Part shown: piece after piece, positions 16,284 to 24,604 of the stretch
Numbering within the stretch: position 1 is the first letter of the stretch
Layout of the letters: each line of letters starts with the position of its first letter
NCBI GenBank assembly: GCA_963844865.1
Contig: CAWJPY010000001.1
Coordinates: 310,001 to 374,000, forward strand
DNA from: CAWJPY01 sp963844865
GTDB lineage: Bacteria > Acidobacteriota > Thermoanaerobaculia > Thermoanaerobaculales > Sulfomarinibacteraceae
Direction of reading: 5' to 3'
Length of the DNA: 64,000 nt
The notes under the pieces: model-generated
Seen by the model: the letters and a program-made list of their open reading frames with translations, nothing else
Database searches by the model: none
What the model was told of the DNA's origin: nothing
Made by a program: the position numbers and the translations under genes

Positions 16284-17429
16284 TCACTCGTCCTTGTCGT
16301 TCTCGCCCGCCGCATCACTGTCCGCGGCGACCGGCTCCGGGTCAGCGGGAGCCGTCGCCGGCTCCTGGGCAGCAGACGCGTCCTTCTTGGGAGCCGCCTT
16401 CTCGGCGTCCTTGGGAGCCGCCTTCTCGGCGGCAGCCTTGGGAGCCGCCTTCTCGGCGTCCTTGGGAGCCGCCTTCTCGGCGGCAGCCTTGGGGGCGGCC
16501 TTCTCGGCGGCAGCCTTGGGAGCCGCCTTCTCGGCGGCAGCCTTGGGGGCGGCCTTCTCGGCGTCCTTGGGAGCCGCCTTTTCGGCCTCTGCCGTGGCGC
16601 CGGCCGACGCGGGGGCGGCCGCACCCTCGCCTTCATCACCACCGCCCGCGGACTCGACCGCTGCCTCAGACTCCGCCGCACCCGCTCCCTCGCCTTCCGG
16701 TCCTCCGGCCGTGGTGGCCGCCGAGCCCTCGCCGACGAAGCGCTCGTCCGCCAGGTTCAGGCCTTCCAGGACGTTGTCCGCGACCCGCGCCGTGAAGAGC
16801 CGGATGGCCCGGATGGCGTCGTCGTTGCCCGGAATCGGGAAGTCCACCTCCTCGGGATCGCAGTTGGTGTCCACCACGGCCACCACCGGGATGCCGAGGC
16901 GGTTGGCCTCGCGCACCGCGATGTGCTCGTGCACGGTGTCGATCACGAAGAGGGCGTCCGGCAGATCCTCCATCTCCTTGATGCCGCCCAGGGAGCGCTC
17001 CATCTTGCGGCGCTGGCGGTCGAGCTTGATACGCTCCTTCTTGGTGAGGTGCGAGTCCTCGTTGGCCAGGACCGACTCGATCTCCCGGAAGCGCTCGATG
17101 GACTTGCGGATGGTGCGGAAGTTGGTCATGGTCCCGCCCAACCAGCGGTAGTTGACGTAGAACATGCCGCAGCGGGCAGCCTCTTCGCGGATCGCGTCCT
17201 GGGCCTGCCTCTTGGTGCCGACGAACAGGATGTTGCGTCCGCCCGATGCGAGGTCGCGCACGAACTCCGCGGCCTCGTCGAAGTGCTGCAACGTCTTCTG
17301 GAGATCGACGATGTGGATCCCATTCCGTTTGCCGAAGATGTAGGGCTTCATCTTCGGGTTCCAACGCCGCGTCTGATGGCCGAAGTGAACCCCGGCCTCG
17401 AGCAGCTCCTTCATCTGGATCGTAGCCAC
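16284..17429 (-). CDS. rpsB: 30S ribosomal protein S2 with a long Ala/Lys/Pro repeat tail
   Basis: Protein S2 of the small subunit. Residues 1 to about 235 are a normal S2 (MATIQMKELLEAGVHFGHQT, RRWNPKMKPYIFGKRNGIHI, IPGNDDAIRAIRLF). The protein is 381 residues, about 140 longer than usual. The extra C-terminal part begins with a Gly/Ala/Glu-rich linker, then has eight copies of AEKAAPK spaced by 8 or 9 residues (about residues 282-345), and ends in an acidic tail (ENDKDE). Such lysine-alanine-proline repeats resemble histone-H1-like tails and are likely disordered, with affinity for nucleic acid. Start and SD region are normal. It lies 11 nt after rpsI. Confidence 0.96.
   Translation of the reverse strand: MATIQMKELLEAGVHFGHQTRRWNPKMKPYIFGKRNGIHIVDLQKTLQHFDEAAEFVRDLASGGRNILFVGTKRQAQDAIREEAARCGMFYVNYRWLGGTMTNFRTIRKSIERFREIESVLANEDSHLTKKERIKLDRQRRKMERSLGGIKEMEDLPDALFVIDTVHEHIAVREANRLGIPVVAVVDTNCDPEEVDFPIPGNDDAIRAIRLFTARVADNVLEGLNLADERFVGEGSAATTAGGPEGEGAGAAESEAAVESAGGGDEGEGAAAPASAGATAEAEKAAPKDAEKAAPKAAAEKAAPKAAAEKAAPKAAAEKAAPKDAEKAAPKAAAEKAAPKDAEKAAPKKDASAAQEPATAPADPEPVAADSDAAGENDKDE
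16384..16586 (-). repeat. Tandem 24/27-bp repeats coding the AEKAAPK tail of S2
   Basis: Eight near-identical units of 24 or 27 bp run end to end inside rpsB. The unit lengths correspond to AEKAAPKD (8 aa) and AEKAAPKAA (9 aa). Units alternate irregularly, and the DNA identity between copies suggests recent expansion by slippage or recombination. Copy number in this assembly may therefore be unreliable. Confidence 0.9.
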
Positions 17430-17440
17430 AGGAGGACTCC

Positions 17441-17833
17441 TTACCTCTTGGAGAACTGGAAGCGCTTGCGCGCCTTGGGCTGGCCGTACTTCTTGCGCTC
17501 CACCTCGCGCGGGTCGCGGGTCAAGAAGCCCGCGGCCTTCAAGCGCGGGCGCAGCTCGGCGTTGTACTCCAGCAGTGCCCGGGCGATGCCGTGGCGGATG
17601 GCGCCGGCCTGACCGGCCGAACCGCCTCCGCGCACGTTCACCAAGAGGTCGAAGCGGTCGGCGGTCTCGGTGAGCAGCAGAGGCTGCCTGATGATCATCT
17701 TCAAGACCTGGTTGGGGAAGTAGTTGTCGAAGTCCCGCCGGTTGACGGTGATCTTCCCCGAGCCCGGCCGGAGGTAGACACGCGCCGTCGCGTTCTTCCG
17801 CCGCCCGGTACCGTAGTACTGGATCTCAGCCAC
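17441..17833 (-). CDS. rpsI: 30S ribosomal protein S9
   Basis: This 130-residue protein reaches the P site of the 30S subunit with its C-terminal tail. The start MAEIQYYGTGRRKNATARVY, the central VRGGGSAGQAGAIRHGIARAL and the C-terminus with the invariant terminal KRFQFSKR-type tail are all present. Length matches the family. It follows rplM by 18 nt and precedes rpsB by 11 nt, giving the operon rplM-rpsI-rpsB-tsf-pyrH-frr. Confidence 0.98.
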   Translation of the reverse strand: MAEIQYYGTGRRKNATARVYLRPGSGKITVNRRDFDNYFPNQVLKMIIRQPLLLTETADRFDLLVNVRGGGSAGQAGAIRHGIARALLEYNAELRPRLKAAGFLTRDPREVERKKYGQPKARKRFQFSKR

Positions 17834-17851
17834 GAATCCTCCCTGTCGCCT

Positions 17852-18280
17852 CTACCACGTGTGGACCTTGGGTTGCTGGGCCTCGTGCGGGTGCTCCGGA
17901 CCGCTGTACACCTTCAGCTTGCGCAGCAGCTGCCGCCCCAGCCGGTTCTTCGGCAGCATGCCCCACACCGCGGCCCGGATCGCCCGCTCCGGATGCTTCT
18001 CCATGCGCTCGCGCAACGTCTCCGAGCGCAGGCTCCCGGGTCGACCCGAGTGACGGTAGTAGACCTTCTGCTCGGTTTTCCGGCCGGTGACCTTCACCTT
18101 GTCCGCGTTCACCACGACGACGAAGTCGCCGGTGTCGAGGTACGGGGTGTACTCCGGCTTGTGCTTGCCGCGCAGGAGTTTCGCCGCCTCGCTGGCGAGC
18201 CGGCCGAGCACACGGTCCGACGCGTCCAGGACTTGCCAGTCGCGTGAGATCTGATCTGGTTTTGGCACGTAGCTTCGCAT
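17852..18280 (-). CDS. rplM: 50S ribosomal protein L13
   Basis: L13 is an early assembly protein of the large subunit. I prefer the start at 18280 (MRSYVPKPDQISRDWQVLDA), which aligns with the common N-terminus and has a GGGGAAG eight bases upstream. An ATG five codons further upstream (18295) is possible. The 142-residue product shows LGRLASEAAKLLRGKHKPEY, the DTGDFVVVVNADKV segment and the GMLPKNRLGRQLLRKLKVY signature. It appears to be the first gene of its ribosomal protein operon. The 173-nt gap upstream (18281-18453) shows no gene. Confidence 0.97.
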   Translation of the reverse strand: MRSYVPKPDQISRDWQVLDASDRVLGRLASEAAKLLRGKHKPEYTPYLDTGDFVVVVNADKVKVTGRKTEQKVYYRHSGRPGSLRSETLRERMEKHPERAIRAAVWGMLPKNRLGRQLLRKLKVYSGPEHPHEAQQPKVHTW

Positions 18281-18453
18281 CGCTCGCTTCCCCATGATCT
18301 GACCCTGTGGACACAGGGGAACAAGACTCTACCCAAGCCCTTTCCCGCTGTCAACCCGCTTCCGCGTCCGAATCCGCGTCCGAATCCGCGTTCGGCGGCA
18401 TGGCCACCCCGGTCCGTTCCTGGTGAACGTAGCCGGGGAAAGAGGCCACGCGG

Positions 18454-18954
18454 TCAGGAAGAGGTGGACGCGGACGGCGGCTTGGCGAGCGAGAAGCTCC
18501 CCGGACCGAGCCACAGGTGCAGCTCACTCTCGGTCCCCTGCAGCGCCACAACCCCGAGGTCCAGCGTCTCGGGCAGCAGGTCACGGAGGTCGACGACCAC
18601 GATGCCTTGGCCGGAGAACACGCGCAGCCGGCGCAGACGGAGGCGCTCCAGGAGGGATTCCACCGCGCCCCGGGGCAGAGGCACCCCCCCCAGGGCACGC
18701 AGTCGCCGGATCCGGCCGCCGAGGAGCCCGTTGCGCAGCCTCAGCTCCGTGATCTCGACCCCGATCCGACTTCCCACCCCTGCCCAGTGCGCAGTGACCT
18801 CGAAGCACAGCGCGTCACCCTCGCCCACCAGCGTGAGCTCACGCAGATGTTCGTGAGGCAAGAGCTCGGTCAGCCAGGTTGCCAGACCCCTCAGGTCGAG
18901 CGTCAGGTGGGCGCCGTCCCAGCGCAGGAGGGGCGATTCGTCCGTTGTCCTCAC
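18454..18954 (-). CDS. Hypothetical protein, possible DUF2993-like fold
   Basis: A 166-residue protein if translation begins at the GTG at 18954 (VRTTDESPLLRWDG). A longer frame to 19032 would overlap the divergent kinase gene, so I prefer the GTG. I do not recognise a named family. The sequence alternates short beta-like segments (LTLVGEGDALCFEVTAHW, IGVEITELRLRNGLLGG) with a Leu/Arg-rich helix (VESLLERLRLRRLRV) and has no signal peptide or cysteine. The pattern loosely recalls small lipid-binding DUF2993-type proteins, but that is a guess. It lies upstream of rplM on the same strand, 173 nt away. Confidence 0.6.
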   Translation of the reverse strand: MRTTDESPLLRWDGAHLTLDLRGLATWLTELLPHEHLRELTLVGEGDALCFEVTAHWAGVGSRIGVEITELRLRNGLLGGRIRRLRALGGVPLPRGAVESLLERLRLRRLRVFSGQGIVVVDLRDLLPETLDLGVVALQGTESELHLWLGPGSFSLAKPPSASTSS

Positions 18955-19003
18955 AGCCTCGAGTATACGGAGGCCGCCGCCCTCTCTTGCTACACTCCTC
19001 GCG

Positions 19004-20017
19004 ATGATCGACGGAAAGCGCCTGCTGAGCATCGTGGACGCCCTCGACGGCGCGGTGGTGGTCCTCTACGGCGATCTGGTCCTGGACCGGTTCGTGCTGG
19101 GCACCCCGAAGCGGATCTCGCGGGAAGCCCCGGTGATCATCCTCCGCTACGAGGAAGAGCGTGACGTCCCCGGCGGCGGCGCCAACGCCCTGGCGAACCT
19201 GGCGGCGTTGGGAGCGCGGGTGGTGCCGGTCGCGGCGGTGGGCCGGGACGGGCACGGGCGGGCCCTGCTCGCCGCCCTGGCCGCGCGCGGCATCGAGACG
19301 TCCCACATCCTGGAGGTCCCAGAGCTGGCGACCCCCACCAAGGTCCGCATCCTGGGCGGCGGCCCATCGTCGCTCAAACACCAGGTCGCCCGCTACGACA
19401 TCGAGGATGTCCTGCCCGACAGGGGACCATGGCGAGCCGAGCTCGCCGAACGCCTCGACGCGGCCCTCGCCGGCGCCGGCGCGGTGGCCGTCTCCGACTA
19501 CGGCTACGGAACGGTGGACGGGGCGGCCATCCGGAAGCTGCGCAGGGGCGCGCCGCCCCCGCCCTGGGTGTGCCTGGACTCGCGGCATCGTCTGGGCGAG
19601 CTCGTCGGCGCCCACGGCGTGACTCCCAATCTCCAGGAGCTGGAGGTCACCGCCGGCCGCCCCCTCGACACGGACGAGGAGGTCGCCGCCGCCGCCGCCG
19701 CCCTGAGACGGCGCCTCGACACCCGCTTCGTGCTCGCCACCCGCGGCAGCCGCGGCATGACCCTGGTGGAGGAGGGACGGGACCCGCTGCACCTCGGAGT
19801 GTTCGGGACCGACCAGGTGGCCGACGTCACGGGCGCCGGCGACACCGTGCTCGCCGTGCTCACCGCGGCGCTGGCCGTGGGAGCCACCCCCGAGGAGGCG
19901 GCCCGACTCGCCAATTACGGCGGCGGCGTGGTGGTCATGAAGCTGGGCACGGCCACCGTGAGCCCGGACGAGCTCAGGGCGGCGATCCGCCTCGACCTGG
20001 GAGACGGTTCGACGTGA
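19004..20017 (+). CDS. PfkB-family heptose-7-phosphate kinase (HldE kinase-domain type)
   Basis: A 337-residue ribokinase/PfkB-family kinase, most like the N-terminal domain of HldE/RfaE. That enzyme phosphorylates D-glycero-beta-D-manno-heptose 7-phosphate at C1 for LPS inner-core synthesis. Visible features: the N-terminal glycine-rich substrate loop (VPGGGANALANLAALGA), GDLVLDRF, the ATP/anion-hole motif DVTGAGDTVLAVLTAAL with catalytic Asp, and the VTPNLQELEV segment typical of RfaE. The adjacent nucleotidyltransferase and heptosyltransferase support the role. The start ATG at 19004 overlaps the stop-to-start logic of the next gene only at its 3' end (GTGA). Confidence 0.87.
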   Translation: MIDGKRLLSIVDALDGAVVVLYGDLVLDRFVLGTPKRISREAPVIILRYEEERDVPGGGANALANLAALGARVVPVAAVGRDGHGRALLAALAARGIETSHILEVPELATPTKVRILGGGPSSLKHQVARYDIEDVLPDRGPWRAELAERLDAALAGAGAVAVSDYGYGTVDGAAIRKLRRGAPPPPWVCLDSRHRLGELVGAHGVTPNLQELEVTAGRPLDTDEEVAAAAAALRRRLDTRFVLATRGSRGMTLVEEGRDPLHLGVFGTDQVADVTGAGDTVLAVLTAALAVGATPEEAARLANYGGGVVVMKLGTATVSPDELRAAIRLDLGDGST

Positions 20018-20544
20018 CCCCTCCCGAAGCCAAGCTGCGCTCCCTGGACTCGCTGGCGGCGGAGTGCGCGGACTGGCGCGAGCGGGGGCTGGTCGTGGTC
20101 CTCGTCAACGGCGCCTTCGATCTCCTCCACGCCGGGCACGTCCGCTACCTTGCCGCCGCCCGCGCCCTTGGCGACCGCCTCGTCGCCGCCGTGAACTCCG
20201 ACAGCAGCGTGCGCACCGCGAAAGGTCCCGGGCGACCCATCGTCCCCGCGACCGAGCGGGTCGAGATCCTCTCCCATCTCTGGATGGTGGACCGGATCTG
20301 CACCTTTGACGACGCCACGGTGGCAGAAGTCCTCAGACGGTTGCGCCCGGCCGTGCACGCCAAGGGTACCGACTACCGGGAGGAGACGGTGCCCGAACGC
20401 GACGTGGTGGCCGAGTGGGGCGGCCGCACGGTGATCTGCGGCGACCCCAAGGACCACGCGACCACAGACCTCATCGCCCTCATTCTCGAGCGCTTCGGCT
20501 CGAGGAAGGGCCCGGAGGGAGCCGGAGGTTGGCAGCGGGAATGA
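20014..20544 (+). CDS. Cytidylyltransferase-like enzyme (HldE nucleotidyltransferase-domain type)
   Basis: A 176-residue nucleotidyltransferase matching the C-terminal domain of HldE (RfaE2), which adds AMP to heptose-1-phosphate to give ADP-heptose. It has the HxGH-type motif (NGAFDLLHAGHVRYLAAARA), the AVNSDSSVR segment and KGTDYREETVPERDVV typical of RfaE2. The start is a GTG at 20014 overlapping the kinase stop (GTGA), so the two-domain HldE is split into two coupled genes here, as in several phyla. Length fits the isolated domain (~160). It is the second gene of the heptose cluster. Confidence 0.88.
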   Translation: MTPPEAKLRSLDSLAAECADWRERGLVVVLVNGAFDLLHAGHVRYLAAARALGDRLVAAVNSDSSVRTAKGPGRPIVPATERVEILSHLWMVDRICTFDDATVAEVLRRLRPAVHAKGTDYREETVPERDVVAEWGGRTVICGDPKDHATTDLIALILERFGSRKGPEGAGGWQRE

Positions 20545-20592
20545 CTCTTCGATGTTCGACCGACCGCCTCCCGACCGGCTGAGGGGAGCGCA

Positions 20593-21617
20593 GTGCGGGC
20601 CGTTCTCGTCCGTCTGTCGGCGGTGGGGGACATCGTCCACACCTGGCCGCTCGCCGCGTCCCTCCGCACGGCGCGACCCGACCTGCACCTGACCTGGGTG
20701 GTGGAGGAGCCTCTGCGCCCGCTGGTCGAGGGCCACCCGGCGGTGGACCAGGTGGTGACCACCGCCACCCGACGCTGGCGACGCCGTCCCCTCTCGTCTC
20801 CCACGCGGCAGGAGGTGCGTGCGCTGCGCGCCCGTTTCTCGGATCTCGCACCCCACGTCACCCTCGACCCTCAGGGCGTCCTCAAGTCGGCGTTCGTCAC
20901 CCGCTGGACCGGAGCCGAGCACCGGGTCGGCCTGGCCCGCCCGTGGCGGCGGGAGTGGATCGCCGGCTTCGCCTACACCTCACTGCTGCCCGGCAGCGAC
21001 GACCCCCATGTCATCGCCACCAACGTGGAGATGGTCCGTGCCGTCGGCGGCGTCCCCCCCCACGACCGCCGGCGCCGGACGGCCGATGGCTCCTGCACCG
21101 TGGAGAGACGCCGCCGGCATTCACGGAGATCGGCTCGACCTACGCGGTCCTGCTGCCGGCCACCGCCCACCGCCGCAAGGAGGTCCCGGTCCCGACCCTG
21201 GCCGGTCTGGGACGGCGGATGGCGGCCGTGGGTCTCGACGTGGTGGCCGCGTGGGGTCCGGGCGAGCGGAGTCTCGCCGAGGCGGTTGGTGAAGCGGCGG
21301 AGGGACGGGTGAGGGTCGCTCCCCCGACGGGCCTGCTGGAGCTGGCGCGCCTCCTCGCCGGGGCGACAGTGGTCGTCGGGGGCGACACCGGGCCGACCCA
21401 CATTGCGGCCAGCCTCGGGGTGCCCACGCTGGCGATCTTCACCGCCACCGACTGGCGGCGCAACGCCCCCCTCGGCGCGCGGGTCGACGTCCTCGCCACC
21501 GCCGGCGTGGGTGAGGATCCCTTGCGTTCCGGGGCGCGAGCCAAGCGCCGCCAGCCACCCACGGTCGACGAGCTGGCAACGGCGGTGGGCCGCCTGATCG
21601 ACACACGCGTCCCCTAG
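20593..21617 (+). CDS. Glycosyltransferase family 9 heptosyltransferase, frameshifted
   Basis: An ADP-heptose:LPS heptosyltransferase of the GT9/WaaC-WaaF type. It begins at a GTG (20593) with MRAVLVRLSAVGDIVHTWPL, the hallmark N-terminus, and ends with the conserved donor-binding region VVVGGDTGPTHIAASLGVPT and a WRRNAPLGA segment. The frame is lost in a run of eight C at 21054-21061. One more C restores a 341-residue protein (..GGVPPRPPAPDGRWLL..). Because other genes in the window carry similar indels, a sequence error is likely. A poly-C tract in an LPS glycosyltransferase is, however, also a classical site of phase variation. It follows the ADP-heptose genes on the same strand. Confidence 0.85.
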
Positions 21618-21716
21618 CACGAGGTGTATTCTCGAGCCCCTCTCTGGTACCACAAATATTACAGGAGCGGCACTTGCACCTGGGCAGCGAAGCCGGTGCG
21701 AGCTGCCCACGGATGC

Positions 21717-21722
21717 TACAAT
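21717..21722 (+). promoter_or_regulatory. Possible -10 box for pilB
   Basis: TACAAT (5 of 6 to the sigma-70 consensus) lies 31 nt before the pilB start in the 136-nt gap after the heptosyltransferase. The corresponding -35 region (CGGTGC) is poor. I looked for a sigma-54 GG-N10-GC element, because pilR is in the cluster, and did not find a convincing one. Confidence 0.3.
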
Positions 21723-21753
21723 CGGTCAGTGAGAACTGGAGTGTGGAGAGCCA

Positions 21754-23472
21754 ATGCCTCTCAAGATCGGTGAGTTCCTGCTCAAGGCCAACCTCATCAA
21801 CCAGCAGCAGCTGGCGAAGGCCCTGGACGAGCAGAAGTCCATCGGCGGCCGCATCGGCGAGCACCTGATCCGCCTCGGGTATGTGACCGAGGAGGACATC
21901 CTGGACTGCCTGTCCCAGCAGTACGGGGTACCGTCCATCAACCTCCGTCACTTCGAGATCGACGAGTCCATCATCCGCCTGATCCCCGCCGACGTGGCCC
22001 GCAAGTACCAGTTCATCCCGGTGTCCAAGACCGGCGCCACCCTGACCGTGGCCATGGGCGATCCCACCAACGTCTTCGCCATGGACGACATCACCTTCAT
22101 CACCGGCTATCGGGTGGAGCCGGTGGTGGCCTCCGAGGAAGCGCTCCGCGAGGCCATCGACAAGTACTACGGGACCAGCCACTCCCTCGAGCTCAAGAAG
22201 GTCATGGAGGATCTCCAGACCGTGGACGACGCCTCCCTGGAGGTCCTCGAGGAGGAGGACCAGGTCCCGGACGTCACCGACCTCGAGGCCTCCGCCGACG
22301 AGGCGCCGGTGGTGCGGCTCGTGAACCTCATGCTCACGGACGCGCTCAAGCGCGGCGCCTCCGACATCCACATCGAGCCCTACGAGAAGACCTACCGGGT
22401 GCGGATGCGGGTGGACGGGATACTGTACGAGGTCATGAACCCGCCCATGAAGCTCAAGGAGGCCATCGCCTCCCGCATCAAGATTCTGTCCAAGCTGGAC
22501 ATCGCCGAGAAGAGGCTGCCCCAGGACGGTCGCATCAAGCTCAAGATGAAGTTCCAGGGCAAGCTCAAGGAGCTGGACTTCCGGGTCTCCACGATCCCCA
22601 CGCTCCATGGCGAGAAGATCGTCATGCGGCTGCTCGACAAAGACAACCTGATGCTGGACATGACCAAGCTCGGGTTCGAGAAGGGCAGTCTCAAGGGCTT
22701 CGAGGAGGCCATCTTCCGTCCCTACGGCATGGTCCTGGTGACCGGCCCCACGGGCTCCGGCAAGACCAACACCCTGTACTCGGCCATCTCCCGCATCAAC
22801 ACCCCAGAAGTCAACATCATGACCGCCGAGGACCCGGTGGAGTTCCAGCTGCCGGGCATCAACCAGGTGCAGATGAAGGACGCCATCGGGCTCAACTTCG
22901 CCGCCGCCCTGCGCTCGTTTCTGCGCCAGGACCCGAACATCGTGCTGGTCGGGGAGATCCGTGACTTCGAGACCGCCGAGATCGCCATCAAGGCGGCCCT
23001 GACGGGCCACCTGGTGCTCTCCACCCTGCACACCAACGACGCCCCCTCCACCATCAACCGGCTCATGAACATGGGCATCGAACCGTTCCTGGTGGCCACC
23101 TCGGTCAACCTCGTCGCCGCCCAGCGCCTGATCCGGAAAGTGTGCAACAACTGCAAGCAGGAGGAGGACGTGCCGGTGCAGGCGCTGCTCAACGTGGGCT
23201 TCTCCGAGACCGAAGCGCCCAACATCCAGATCTACAAGGGGCGCGGCTGCGATCAGTGCAACCAACGGGGCTACAAGGGAAGGATCGGCCTGTTCGAGGT
23301 GATGAAGATCACCGATGACATCCGGGAGCTGATCCTGTCCGGCGCCTCGGCCGTGGAGCTGCGGCGTAAAGCCATGGAGGAGGGTATGATCGGATTGCGG
23401 CATTCGGGCCTGCAGAAGATCCGCGAGGGCATGACCACCATCGAAGAGGTGGTCCGTGAGACCGTCCTCTGA
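21754..23472 (+). CDS. pilB: Type IV pilus assembly ATPase PilB
   Basis: This hexameric ATPase powers pilus extension from the cytoplasmic face of the inner membrane. The 572-residue protein has an N-terminal MshEN/GspE-N domain (MPLKIGEFLLKANLINQQQL..), then the secretion ATPase core: Walker A GPTGSGKTNTLY at about residue 330, Asp-box region, Walker B LVGEIRD near residue 398 and a His box (STLHTNDAPS). A zinc-binding tetracysteine follows (CNNC near residue 465, CDQC near residue 499), typical of PilB/GspE and absent from PilT. The start at 21754 follows TGGAGAG. pilT begins 14 nt downstream. Confidence 0.96.
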   Translation: MPLKIGEFLLKANLINQQQLAKALDEQKSIGGRIGEHLIRLGYVTEEDILDCLSQQYGVPSINLRHFEIDESIIRLIPADVARKYQFIPVSKTGATLTVAMGDPTNVFAMDDITFITGYRVEPVVASEEALREAIDKYYGTSHSLELKKVMEDLQTVDDASLEVLEEEDQVPDVTDLEASADEAPVVRLVNLMLTDALKRGASDIHIEPYEKTYRVRMRVDGILYEVMNPPMKLKEAIASRIKILSKLDIAEKRLPQDGRIKLKMKFQGKLKELDFRVSTIPTLHGEKIVMRLLDKDNLMLDMTKLGFEKGSLKGFEEAIFRPYGMVLVTGPTGSGKTNTLYSAISRINTPEVNIMTAEDPVEFQLPGINQVQMKDAIGLNFAAALRSFLRQDPNIVLVGEIRDFETAEIAIKAALTGHLVLSTLHTNDAPSTINRLMNMGIEPFLVATSVNLVAAQRLIRKVCNNCKQEEDVPVQALLNVGFSETEAPNIQIYKGRGCDQCNQRGYKGRIGLFEVMKITDDIRELILSGASAVELRRKAMEEGMIGLRHSGLQKIREGMTTIEEVVRETVL

Positions 23473-23486
23473 CGAAGGGATCGGGG

Positions 23487-24602
23487 ATGTCAGCCAGCCT
23501 CCATCAACTGCTCAAGACCATGGTCGAGAAGGGGGGGACCGACCTCCACATCACCACCAACTCTCCCCCCTCATCCGCATCGACGGCGACCTGGTGCCCA
23601 TCAACCATCCGCCCCTGACGGCGGTCGACACCAAGAAGCTGGCGTACTCCATTCTCACGGATGCCCAGAAGCATCGCTTCGAGGAGAAGCTGGAGCTCGA
23701 CCTGTCCTTCGGCGTCAAGGGGCTGGCCAGGTTCCGCGCCAACATCTTCGTGCAGCGCGGCGCGGTGGCCGGCGCCTTCCGGCGCATCCCTTACGAGATC
23801 CTCGGTTTCCGCGAGCTGGGTCTGCCGCCGGCCGTGGAGTCGCTGTGCAATCGACCACGCGGGCTGGTGCTGGTGACCGGACCGACCGGTTCTGGAAAGT
23901 CGACGACCCTCGCCGCCATGATCGACAAGGTCAACCGCGAGAAGCCGGTCCACATCATCACCATCGAGGATCCGGTCGAGTACCTGCACAACCACAAGAA
24001 AGCCCTGGTCAATCAGCGGGAGCTCCACTCCGATACCCACTCCTTCCCCAACGCGCTCCGCTCGGTGCTGCGCGAGGATCCGGACGTGGTGCTGATCGGC
24101 GAGATGCGCGACCTGGAGACCATCGAGTCGGCCCTGCGCATCGCCGAGACCGGTCACCTCACCTTCGCAACCCTGCACACCAACTCGGCACCACAGACCA
24201 TCAACCGCATCGTGGACGTGTTCCCGGAGCACCAGCAGGCGCAGATTCGGGCCCAGCTCAGCTTCGTACTCGAGGGCATCGTCTGCCAGACCCTGCTGCA
24301 GCGGGCCTCTGGCAAGGGGCGGGCGCTGTGCACCGAGATCCTGATACCCAACTCCGCTATCCGCAACCTGATCCGCGAGGACAAGATCCACCAGATCTAC
24401 TCCACGATGCAGTCCGGCCAGCTCAAGCACGGCATGCTGACCTTCAACCAGTCCCTGGCCGGCCTCTACCACCGGCGTCTCATCACCCTGCAGACCGCCC
24501 TGTCCTACAGCTCCTATCCCGACGAGCTGCAGGACATGATCAACCGGGGGGTCGGCATGCCCAGCCCACAGGCTGAGGTGCGCCGGACCGGGGAGGGCGT
24601 AG
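23487..24602 (+). CDS. pilT: Twitching motility/retraction ATPase PilT, frameshifted
   Basis: PilT drives pilus depolymerisation. The real N-terminus (MSASLHQLLKTMVEKGGTDL, then HITTNSPP) starts at 23487 and is out of frame with the rest. One C is missing from the run at 23565-23570; restoring it joins LIRIDGDLVPI and the whole ATPase core. Walker A GPTGSGKSTTLA, Walker B LIGEMRD and AIAETGHLT-like (RIAETGHLTFATLHTNSA) motifs identify PilT. At the 3' end the frame reads without stop into pilC. Removing one G from the run at 24546-24551 would place a TAG at 24600-24602, right after GGGGAGGG and just before the pilC ATG, so the apparent PilT-PilC fusion is probably an artefact. Corrected length is about 371 residues. 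Confidence 0.9.
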
Positions 24603-24604
24603 CC

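Noticed and set aside
21618..21753. A sigma-54 promoter for pilB controlled by PilR.
   Set aside because: GCGGCACTTGCACC contains fragments of the consensus, but the GG and GC elements do not have the required 10-nt spacing.
23456..23486. A single 783-aa PilT-PilC protein starting at 23456.
   Set aside because: The start overlaps pilB in another frame and its first ~35 residues are nonsense; the true PilT N-terminus begins at 23487 in a different frame, and a natural stop-start junction reappears at 24600-24607 if one G is removed.
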